57,358 nt of DNA from Bacillota bacterium. Lineage in GTDB: Bacteria; Bacillota; Clostridia; Lachnospirales; Lachnospiraceae. The notes beneath the pieces were generated by a model, which saw only the letters and a list, made by a program, of their open reading frames with translations, was not told the DNA's origin and searched no databases. Shown here one piece after another: positions 50,759-57,358 of the stretch (within the stretch, counting starts at the first letter, position 1; every line of letters begins with the position of its first letter). The stretch covers positions 1 through 57,358 of the forward strand of contig JAEZPG010000105.1 of the NCBI GenBank assembly GCA_023413555.1, read 5' to 3'. The position numbers and the translations under genes are program-made.

Positions 50759-51427
50759 ATGCAGGTAAAAGAACAACAATATGACATTCAGCTTCCCTAT
50801 AATGAATACTTTAAATCACATATCTATAAACAATGCAAGGAAGCAATAGAAAACTATGATATGATTCACGGGGGAGACCGGGTTGCCCTAGAAATTACTT
50901 TTGACTGTAACACATTAACTTTATTAGCATTTTTCCTAGAATACCAAAAGGAAAGAGAATATGATTTTTCAATGGAATTTTTCGTAGAAGCTAAGGGAGG
51001 AAAGATAGAAGAAAAGGTTGAAAAGGTTTTAAAGGAAATTGGAATAACTAAATATCAGACAATAGAATCTCTTTATAAAGAAGAACTCTATCAACGTATG
51101 AAAGAATCTAGATGTAATCGTATGGCTTTGCATCAGAATTATAATCATTTAGTAAAAGCTACATTTATGACCTTTCTATGTAAAAAGAAACAGACAGTCA
51201 TTGCACCTGTAATTGAATTGGAGAAGCATGGAATTACCATGATTCGACCAATGCTTATGGTAAAGGACAGCCATATTGTGCATTGGATCAAGAAAGTTGG
51301 AGTAGATGTAAGGTTAGCAGACGAAATTACTCTATTTGGTGGGGCATCTCTTTCTGAGGAAGGTATTGCTAATACTGGTCTTCATTCTGGAGCAGAATAT
51401 CAATTTAAAGTGTACGAGCGGGTATAG
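50759..51427 (+). CDS. TtcA-like protein without a PP-loop (probable pseudoenzyme)
   Basis: A 222-residue protein that follows the layout of TtcA tRNA 2-thiocytidine synthetases but lacks their active site. AIENYDMIHGGDRVALEITF and then DCNTLTLLAFFLEY (about 29-63) match the TtcA pattern xxxYxMIxxGDRVAVGxSGGKDSLxLL, yet SGGKDS reads TFDCNT (47-52). CNRMALHQNYNHLVKATFMT (from 119) matches the CNKIALGHHxDDxxET block with HHxDD lost, and MIRPMLMVKDSHIVHWIKKV matches the MIRPLxxVxExDIxxW block. No CxxC pairs for an iron-sulfur cluster are seen. ATG 50759 is chosen after GAGGAG; the frame also opens at 50732. It appears intact and expressed. Confidence 0.62.
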   Translation: MQVKEQQYDIQLPYNEYFKSHIYKQCKEAIENYDMIHGGDRVALEITFDCNTLTLLAFFLEYQKEREYDFSMEFFVEAKGGKIEEKVEKVLKEIGITKYQTIESLYKEELYQRMKESRCNRMALHQNYNHLVKATFMTFLCKKKQTVIAPVIELEKHGITMIRPMLMVKDSHIVHWIKKVGVDVRLADEITLFGGASLSEEGIANTGLHSGAEYQFKVYERV

Positions 51428-51491
51428 TAATGGAAAGTTGTACATATTATTTACTAGATATGTACGGGTTTGTGTAATAGACTTTAAAATA

Positions 51492-51638
51492 TGTTATAAT
51501 ATAATATGTTAGGAAATTCCGTGAATCACATAAAGCCGGAATAGAAGTTGCCGATCGTGTAATCCACCAAAGGCGGAGAGTATAGAATGCAAAGCTCTTT
51601 GTTATTTAGAAAGTTGATGATGGATAGGGGGATAGAAA
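51492..51638 (+). promoter_or_regulatory. Extended -10 promoter and possibly structured leader
   Basis: TGT-TATAAT (51492-51500) is an extended -10 box. The leader of about 130 nt after it holds short complementary parts (for example GGAAATTCC, and GCC...GGC arms at about 51558-51576) and is richer in GC than the surrounding DNA. I could not match it to a known riboswitch. Confidence 0.4.
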
Positions 51639-53753
51639 ATGACTAGAAGATACATGGCTGTACTGTTAATTGTAATACTGGTTGGTACAGCTGTTGGTTG
51701 CAGTAAAGGAAATAATGTTACGCCACAACCTTCTGTAAATGATGTGATAGACAGGCCTACTATTTCACCAGAAACAGAGCCACCAAAGGAAACACATCCA
51801 GTAGAGACAACTAAACCACAGATTAGCAAACCACAGGTTATGGGGGAAAAGGCCAACAAATTAGGAACCTTATTTGCAATTGAGAGGAAGATAGCTGTAC
51901 CGAATTATTTTATCGAATCATGTTATTACTATGATAATAATACACTAGTTGTAATTTATCGAGGGAAAAATTCTAAATTGAAAGTGGGTCTTTATAATAT
52001 TTACTCCGGTAAGCTAGAAAAAACTGCTGATTTTGATTTTGAAATGTATGTGGATCAATGTATAGTTTGTAATAATGGCAATATATTTATTTCTTCTACC
52101 TGGGGAAATACTTTTTTATTCCTAGATAAGAACCTAAATATGCTTCTATATAATGAGAATATACCCGAAACCTTTTCCTCTACTGTAAGTGCTTATGATG
52201 GAAATACTATATATTACTTAGCTTCAGATGGTTATACCCTATACAAATATAATGTGAGTACAAAAGTAATATCATTGGTTACAACTTTTTCTGATAAGAT
52301 GCTGTCGATTATGCTTGTGCAGATGACAAGTGATGATACCCATCTTACGGTTCAATATTCAGACAGTACAGGTACTTTGGCATACCTTATATTAAATGTT
52401 TCTACTATGGAAATGCATGATTTGGGGAATCACTCCAATAATCTGGTAACAAGCGGAACGATGTATTCTATGGCTGACTATGATTATGTTTCTAAGGGTT
52501 ATATTGAGACTTTTAATATTGAGCAGCCACGAGTACTTAGTAAAAAGTATTTTGTGGATCCAGAAGAAGGAAGTTGTTTTCGGCTAAATGGGCTAACGAA
52601 TACAATACTTTCTGTATCAGGATTACCAGGATCGCCAGAAGCTAAAGGCGGTGGAACAATACGTTTATATAACGCTGAGGATATGCAGGTCATCAAAAAG
52701 ACGGAGATAGACGAAGATGTTTTGATAAATCTTATTGGACAGCCGGTTTCAGAGGATAGTAGCCAGGTATATTACTATATTTATGCGAATTCCCTGCAGG
52801 TTTCAAAGAATCAGAACACAGCTTTGCTTGTATATTCACAGGAAGGTTATACTGGAGTCTTAATCTGGAATCTGGAGGCTGAGAAGAAAATTACTAGCAA
52901 TGAATCCCATGGACTTGCTTTTATCAAGTCGGATGAGATTACAGCAGAAGATAATGACCAGTATGCTGCAAAAATTGAAAAGGAGTATGGCATTAAAGTA
53001 TTTATTCGTGATAAGGCAGTCCGCTATTTCCCGGATTTTGCTGTAAATGCCATGTATGATGAGAATACCACCAATGAAGCCTTAAAGTTAGTGGAAGAAG
53101 TTCTTAGTTGTTATCCAAAGGGATTCTTTAAACAGATGAAATATGGAGAGATAAAGAGTTTTAATCTATATCTTTGTGGGACATTGGTACAGGGTAGTGA
53201 ATATGGCATCAGTAATCCAGGTGGATTTGCTCTTCAATATAACGGAAGTCAAATGGTTGTCATGGACATTTCCTATACATCAAGTATAAAAACTAGTCTA
53301 TGCCATGAGATTATGCACGCTATGGAAAGCCGTATGGACTATCTATTGGAGAAAGGGAAGCTCAAAGCCAGCATATATGATAACTGGCTTAAATTAAATC
53401 CAAAGAAACATGATTACCGATATGCATATATGGATGAAAATGGTGTGGAGTATGATGCAGTTAATAATGCTGCCTACACGCCATATGATGAAAAAAGTAG
53501 AAATAACGTAGACAACATTTATTATATTGATTACTACGCCAATACGTTTCCAAATGAAGATCGAGCCAGAATCTTTGAAAATCTAATGATGGCAGATACC
53601 GAGTTAAACTATGAGTTTAATAGTAAACATTTAAAGGCGAAGGCAATCTATCTTTGCAGAATGATACGTGCAGCCTTTAGTTCTATTCCTGATGATGAAC
53701 TAATGCATTGGGAAAGATTTTTAGGAGAGAATGTTCTGAAACCTTTAAAATGA
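51639..53753 (+). CDS. Lipoprotein with beta-propeller-like region and C-terminal HExxH metallopeptidase-like domain
   Basis: A 704-residue lipoprotein; the signal ends GTAVGCSKG with Cys21 lipidated. A Pro/Thr-rich spacer (about 28-62) follows. Residues about 75-430 consist of short beta-strand repeats (YYDNNTLVVIYRG, NGNIFISSTW, DGNTIYYLASDGYTLYKYN) that look like a propeller. The C-terminal part has CHEIMHAMES with HExxH at 556-560, the zinc-binding motif of gluzincin-type peptidases, and EDRARIFENLM further on as a possible third-ligand region. I do not know a named family. GGGGGA precedes ATG 51639. It may act on envelope or surface proteins. Confidence 0.68.
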   Translation: MTRRYMAVLLIVILVGTAVGCSKGNNVTPQPSVNDVIDRPTISPETEPPKETHPVETTKPQISKPQVMGEKANKLGTLFAIERKIAVPNYFIESCYYYDNNTLVVIYRGKNSKLKVGLYNIYSGKLEKTADFDFEMYVDQCIVCNNGNIFISSTWGNTFLFLDKNLNMLLYNENIPETFSSTVSAYDGNTIYYLASDGYTLYKYNVSTKVISLVTTFSDKMLSIMLVQMTSDDTHLTVQYSDSTGTLAYLILNVSTMEMHDLGNHSNNLVTSGTMYSMADYDYVSKGYIETFNIEQPRVLSKKYFVDPEEGSCFRLNGLTNTILSVSGLPGSPEAKGGGTIRLYNAEDMQVIKKTEIDEDVLINLIGQPVSEDSSQVYYYIYANSLQVSKNQNTALLVYSQEGYTGVLIWNLEAEKKITSNESHGLAFIKSDEITAEDNDQYAAKIEKEYGIKVFIRDKAVRYFPDFAVNAMYDENTTNEALKLVEEVLSCYPKGFFKQMKYGEIKSFNLYLCGTLVQGSEYGISNPGGFALQYNGSQMVVMDISYTSSIKTSLCHEIMHAMESRMDYLLEKGKLKASIYDNWLKLNPKKHDYRYAYMDENGVEYDAVNNAAYTPYDEKSRNNVDNIYYIDYYANTFPNEDRARIFENLMMADTELNYEFNSKHLKAKAIYLCRMIRAAFSSIPDDELMHWERFLGENVLKPLK

Positions 53754-53794
53754 TAAGACGTTTCTTACTACAGAAGAGTATTCTCTTAAGTTTA

Positions 53795-53832
53795 GAGAGT
53801 CATCGCATTTAGGATGTGATGGCTCTTTTTTT
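53795..53832 (+). terminator. Terminator of the HExxH lipoprotein gene
   Basis: AGAGTCATCGCAT pairs with ATGTGATGGCTCT (one G-T pair and one mismatch) around a short loop and is followed by seven T. Confidence 0.83.
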
Positions 53833-53904
53833 ATGCACACATGATTGACATAAAATGTATGCCATGATATGTTGATGTATATAAATAGAAAATAGAGGAA
53901 TGAT

Positions 53905-54672
53905 ATGGAAATAATAAGTGGCTACTATACTGATAAAGGCATTAGCAAGGAGAATAATCAAGATAGTTTTTGTCTTAAGGTGGCTACAACGTCCATTGGG
54001 ACAATAACGATGGCTGTATTATGTGATGGTATGGGAGGCCTTAATAACGGGGAGATAGCAAGTGCTATTGCTGTACAGGTCTTTGGACAGTGGTTTGATT
54101 ACAGATTACCAGCTTTGTTAGATCCATTTTCTCTAGAAAGTATTACAAATCAAATAAAAGAGCAGATGTGGGAAGCCAATGGAAGGATTTTATCCTATGG
54201 GAGAAGGAATCATCTTAGAATGGGGACCACTTGCTCTGTCTTATTTTTGATTCACGATTATTTTTATATCATTGTACATATTGGAGACACTAGAATATAT
54301 GAGCTGAAAGGTGACATTAAGCTTATGACTACGGACCATACTTTGGTAGAACGAGAAGTTTTTCTTGGGCATCTTACACCTGCTCAGGCAAGAATAGATA
54401 GGAGGAGAAACATACTCTTACAGTGTCTAGGAGATAAGGAAAGTATTCATCCTCAGGTTACATCTGGTCAGTTGAAAAAGGATAGTGTCTATCTGCTATG
54501 TTCAGATGGTTTGTATCAGCAGTGCTTAAATAAAGATTTTAGTGAATTATTACCGGAAAATATCATCTCCGAAGAGTGTATTACAAAACGATTGAAGAAA
54601 CTGATACTTATGTGCCGGGAAAGAAAGGAAAAGGATGATATTACATCTATTGTAATTAGAATCATGGCATAA
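53905..54672 (+). CDS. PP2C-type Ser/Thr protein phosphatase
   Basis: A 255-residue cytoplasmic phosphatase that needs Mn or Mg. It starts with SGYYTDKGISKENNQDSF. The metal-binding Asp stands in VLCDGMGGLNNGE; GDTRIYEL, TTDHTLVE, LLCSDGLYQQ and KDDITSIVI complete the usual PP2C motifs. The gene lies 12 nt before the Ser/Thr kinase gene, so the two form an opposing pair. AGAGGAA precedes ATG 53905. Confidence 0.93.
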   Translation: MEIISGYYTDKGISKENNQDSFCLKVATTSIGTITMAVLCDGMGGLNNGEIASAIAVQVFGQWFDYRLPALLDPFSLESITNQIKEQMWEANGRILSYGRRNHLRMGTTCSVLFLIHDYFYIIVHIGDTRIYELKGDIKLMTTDHTLVEREVFLGHLTPAQARIDRRRNILLQCLGDKESIHPQVTSGQLKKDSVYLLCSDGLYQQCLNKDFSELLPENIISEECITKRLKKLILMCRERKEKDDITSIVIRIMA

Positions 54673-54684
54673 GGGAGAATACAT

Positions 54685-56367
54685 ATGTCCTTGGTAGGAA
54701 GAATTCTAAACAATAAATATGAAGTTTTAAAGCTTATAGGAAAAGGGGGAATGTCTAATGTGTATCTTGCAATGGACATTCATCTAAATAAGCAGTGGGC
54801 TATCAAGGAGATTCACTCAGTTAACTTGAATCAGGAGCTTTTGATGCAAAGCCTCACAGCAGAAGTAAATTTAATGAAGAAGTTGGATCATCCGGCATTA
54901 CCTAGAATTGTGGATGTGGTAAAGGAAGAAGACCTAGTTTATGTGGTTATGGATTATATTGAAGGGGAACCACTAAGTAAGATTATAAAGATGTTTGGTG
55001 CCCAGCCTCAGGAACTTGTGATCGATTGGGGGAAACAACTTTGCCTAGTATTGCATTATCTTCATTCAAGAAAGCCGCCTATCATATACCGGGATATGAA
55101 GCCTTCTAATATTATGCTTTGCCCAGGCGGAAACCTTAAGCTTATAGATTTTGGTATAGCTAGGGAATATAAGATAGGCGGCCATAGAGATACGGTAAAT
55201 TTGGGAACCAAGGGCTATGCCGCGCCAGAACAGTTTGGAGGAAGTGGTCAGACAGATGAGCGGACGGATATATATTGTCTGGGAGTAACCTTGTATTATC
55301 TACTTACTAATTTGAATCCTGACGATCAGCCATTCGAATTGAAGCCAATTAGGCAAGTAAATCCGAACCTATCGGGAGGATTAGAGAAGATTATACATAC
55401 TTGTATTAGACCTAAACCAGAGGAACGTTATCAAACCATATTGGAAGTGCTTTATGATTTAGATCATTCTCAAGAGATAGATGAGAGTTATAGAAAGAAA
55501 CAGAAGAAGACACTTCATCGATTTATAAGGTGTTCAGTGGCTGCTTTCTGTTTTTTTGCAGTGAGTTTCACGTTTTATCTTATAAATCAGAAAACAGAGC
55601 AGCTAAATTACGAAAACATATTACAGAAGGTGGATATGTCTACAGATAGCAATAAGCAAGGGGAGCTTCTACTGCAGGCAATAGCAATAAATCCGAGAGT
55701 AATAGAACCATATATGCAACTGTTGCAAATATATAAGGAAGATGCCTCATATACACTGGAAGAACAGGAGCAATTTCTAGATGTTGTAATGAATCATAAT
55801 ACAATAATAAAGGACAATAAGGAGTATGTTTCCTTGGCTTTTCAAATTGGAAAGCTATATTGGTATTATTATGACTATGGAACAACCTACTCGGAAGATA
55901 ATCAAGTCACTAGGATGAAAAGTTCCATTCCGTGGTTTGAAGATGTCCTTCAGTATGGAGACAAGAAAAGTGAATACTATAATATGGCGCGCATTTACTA
56001 TAACATAGGCGTTTTTAATCGGGATATTAATCTTGCTATAGAGGAGGCTTCGGATAAGGGAAGCTATGTCACCTATTGGAAAGATCTACAAGAGATGTAT
56101 GGTTTATTGGAGCAGGAGTTGGAGGAGAGTGACATAGTAAAATTAGAACTCTACAAGGTTATAACTAATGCAATCGAGTTGTATACAAGAAAATTCAAGG
56201 GAGATGGTATTAGAAAGCAAGAAGTAATGGGTTGTTATAAGGGAATCATTCTTAGAACGGAAGCATTGGGGGCGAACACAGATAAAACCATTGCCCTTAA
56301 GAACTATATTATGTCTAGAAAAGACAAAGTGCTCCAATCTATAGAAAATTCATATACCGTGGAGTAG
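54685..56367 (+). CDS. Membrane-anchored Ser/Thr protein kinase
   Basis: A 560-residue protein. The N-terminal kinase domain (about 8-265) has the Gly loop GKGGMSNVYLAMD, Lys41 in AIKEI, the catalytic Asp137 in YRDMKPSN (Tyr in place of His in HRD), Asp155 in LIDFGIA and GTKGYAAPEQF. One membrane helix follows (FIRCSVAAFCFFAVSFTFYL, about 276-298), then a 260-residue extracellular part that looks helical and TPR-like (LLQAIAINPRVIEPYMQLLQ). PASTA repeats, common in kinases that sense the wall, are absent. It is preceded by the PP2C gene and followed by a membrane protein gene. Confidence 0.92.
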   Translation: MSLVGRILNNKYEVLKLIGKGGMSNVYLAMDIHLNKQWAIKEIHSVNLNQELLMQSLTAEVNLMKKLDHPALPRIVDVVKEEDLVYVVMDYIEGEPLSKIIKMFGAQPQELVIDWGKQLCLVLHYLHSRKPPIIYRDMKPSNIMLCPGGNLKLIDFGIAREYKIGGHRDTVNLGTKGYAAPEQFGGSGQTDERTDIYCLGVTLYYLLTNLNPDDQPFELKPIRQVNPNLSGGLEKIIHTCIRPKPEERYQTILEVLYDLDHSQEIDESYRKKQKKTLHRFIRCSVAAFCFFAVSFTFYLINQKTEQLNYENILQKVDMSTDSNKQGELLLQAIAINPRVIEPYMQLLQIYKEDASYTLEEQEQFLDVVMNHNTIIKDNKEYVSLAFQIGKLYWYYYDYGTTYSEDNQVTRMKSSIPWFEDVLQYGDKKSEYYNMARIYYNIGVFNRDINLAIEEASDKGSYVTYWKDLQEMYGLLEQELEESDIVKLELYKVITNAIELYTRKFKGDGIRKQEVMGCYKGIILRTEALGANTDKTIALKNYIMSRKDKVLQSIENSYTVE

Positions 56368-56398
56368 GTTTAATTTTACACGAAAGGGGAAGATTCTT

Positions 56399-56944
56399 AT
56401 TGTAATCTATCAAATCATTTCAAAAATAAGCTTCGCAATCGCTTTGTTCTTAACATTCTGTTCCATTTTCCTTTGGTTTAAAAATCATATCTATCTTGTA
56501 ATTCAAGATTTAAATGGCAATACGCGAGCAAAACAAGTACAGTATTTAAAAAATAACAGTCTCCTTCTCCATGCCAGTATTCATAATCAGAAAATGGAAA
56601 GCCTGAATCAGTTAGTGGAAATGTATTTGCAATATGATAAGGAGGTACCGGGTACACCACCAGACATAGAATTTCCTACAGACTTAAATGGGGGATTAGA
56701 GGGGTGGGTGGAATATCCCATAGTGAATAAGCCTAATCCTACAGAAATCATTGAGGATGAAATAGCAATTACAGAAGTCTTAAGTGAATTTGATATACTA
56801 GAGAAAAATGGGGAGCCAGTAGATTTGCTTTATCAGAACGAGGAATGTCTATATAAAAATGTCATCTTACCAACAAGCAAAAATGTACCTTTTATAGTAG
56901 TAAAGAGTTGTGTAGTGGTTCATTGGAGAGAAAATAGAGATTAG
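56399..56944 (+). CDS. Single-pass membrane protein of unknown function, probable ATT start
   Basis: I do not recognise this protein. If started at ATT 56399 it has 181 residues and opens with a membrane helix (IYQIISKISFAIALFLTFCS and on to LWFKN), followed by a polar part with a proline-rich stretch (VPGTPPDIEFPTDLNGG) and many acidic residues. AAAGGGGAAG lies 6-8 nt before ATT 56399. There is no in-frame ATG before the helix, and TTG 56444 would cut the helix in half and has no ribosome binding site. It lies 31 nt after the kinase gene and 36 nt before the LRR gene. Confidence 0.6.
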   Translation: MVIYQIISKISFAIALFLTFCSIFLWFKNHIYLVIQDLNGNTRAKQVQYLKNNSLLLHASIHNQKMESLNQLVEMYLQYDKEVPGTPPDIEFPTDLNGGLEGWVEYPIVNKPNPTEIIEDEIAITEVLSEFDILEKNGEPVDLLYQNEECLYKNVILPTSKNVPFIVVKSCVVVHWRENRD

Positions 56945-56980
56945 TATGTTAAGTATTAAAAATATAAAAGGGGGACGATC

Positions 56981-57358
56981 ATGAGAGAGTGTAAAAGTAA
57001 GAGTATAAAGAGAATGCATAGATTAGAGAAAAGGACCATTGGTGCTATTGGAAGGACTATTATGGGCTTTGTAATTCTGTTTAGTATTCTGTGGATGTAT
57101 TCGTTAGGAATCCAGGCGGAAACCGGAGATGCTGTGGATACGACCATGATTGTGAGTGGAGACTATAAGTACAAGTTATTGGAGGACGGGACGGTAGAAC
57201 TGTGTGAATATCATGGTACAGGAGGGGAGATAAAAGTACCGGCAAGGATGGATGGAAAGGAAGTAAGCCGGCTGGGGGAATTTCTATTTGAGAACAATTT
57301 GAGCATTACAAAAGTTACTATTGAGGATGGAATTAAGGAGATAGGGAAAGGGTGTTTT
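56981..57358 (+). CDS. BspA-type leucine-rich-repeat surface protein, N-terminal part (continues past window)
   Basis: The frame is open from ATG 56981 to the window end, 126 codons. AGGGGGA lies 8 nt upstream. A basic start is followed by a signal-peptide-like helix (IMGFVILFSILWMYSLGIQA). The mature part has YKLLEDGTVELCEYHGTGGE and then KVPARMDGKEVSRLGEFLFE and KVTIEDGIKEIGKGCF, the first repeats of the LRR_5 (BspA-like) type. Such proteins act on the cell surface in binding or adhesion. It may be a target or partner of the kinase/phosphatase locus. Confidence 0.78.
   Translation, partial: MRECKSKSIKRMHRLEKRTIGAIGRTIMGFVILFSILWMYSLGIQAETGDAVDTTMIVSGDYKYKLLEDGTVELCEYHGTGGEIKVPARMDGKEVSRLGEFLFENNLSITKVTIEDGIKEIGKGCF

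Noticed and set aside
1..57358. CRISPR arrays, tRNA or rRNA genes, phage or transposase genes
   Set aside because: No regular spacer-repeat pattern, no tRNA T-loop sequence or rRNA stretch, and no transposase or integrase frame was seen; only the group II intron relic remains as mobile DNA.

Overview
The window reads as chromosome of an anaerobic, low-GC Firmicute, most likely a clostridium of the Lachnospiraceae type. This is inferred from AT-rich DNA, strong AGGAGG-like ribosome binding sites, pyruvate:ferredoxin oxidoreductase, LL-diaminopimelate aminotransferase, a rubrerythrin/desulfoferrodoxin/rubredoxin cluster and hybrid-cluster protein. I saw no rRNA, tRNA, CRISPR array, phage or intact transposon. 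Intrinsic terminators are abundant and mark most transcription-unit borders.

Layout. 1-5.0 kb: the end of an aldo/keto reductase, cysK, trpS and a secreted GH25 lysozyme with Fn3 repeats. 5.0-9.6 kb: a polyamine uptake operon (XRE-cupin regulator, potABCD) with a consensus promoter and a perfect 14+14 bp palindrome just downstream of it. 9.6-12.8 kb: aroC, a small unknown gene, two Cys/Gly-rich membrane miniproteins and a class B sortase. 12.8-15 kb: an oxygen-defence cluster (rubrerythrin, superoxide reductase, mini-rubredoxin) and a zinc-ribbon membrane protein. 15-21 kb: two ABC-2 export systems on the minus strand, one with its own XRE regulator, separated by the relic 3' end of a group II intron. 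21-26.2 kb: a subtilisin-like protease, bacteriohemerythrin, a gate-domain membrane protein, dapL and a tiny hydrophilic protein. 26.4-31.5 kb: an FtsX-type ABC transporter with its two-component system. 31.6-36.4 kb: an internally deleted nitroreductase, hcp fused to DUF1858, a decayed gene and a sodium:solute symporter. 36.5-41.3 kb: a DUF3787-like small gene with PFOR, then an SGNH hydrolase. 41.4-46.4 kb: a BMP-family nucleoside-type ABC importer. 46.6-51.4 kb: a 2-hydroxyacid dehydrogenase, an acetyltransferase, an SH3-NlpC/P60 hydrolase, carbamate kinase and a TtcA-like protein that has lost its PP-loop. 51.5 kb to the end: a lipoprotein with an HExxH motif, then PP2C phosphatase, Ser/Thr kinase, a membrane protein that seems to start at ATT, and the start of a leucine-rich-repeat surface protein.

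How they fit together. Much of the window serves anaerobic central metabolism and defence against oxygen and nitrogen stress (PFOR, Hcp, Rbr, Dfx, Rd, hemerythrin). The rubrerythrin and hemerythrin genes carry closely similar upstream inverted repeats (core TACGATTAT...TCGTAA), which suggests a shared regulator. A second theme is envelope biology: lysozyme, sortase, NlpC/P60, SGNH hydrolase, exporters and the kinase/phosphatase locus.

The best candidates for something undescribed are the TtcA-fold pseudoenzyme (50759-51427), the kinase/phosphatase/LRR locus that runs off the window end (53905-57358), the module-shuffled high-cysteine miniproteins next to sortase B (11107-12748), and the shared oxygen-stress operator. 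All functions are assigned by reading motifs; no database search was run.
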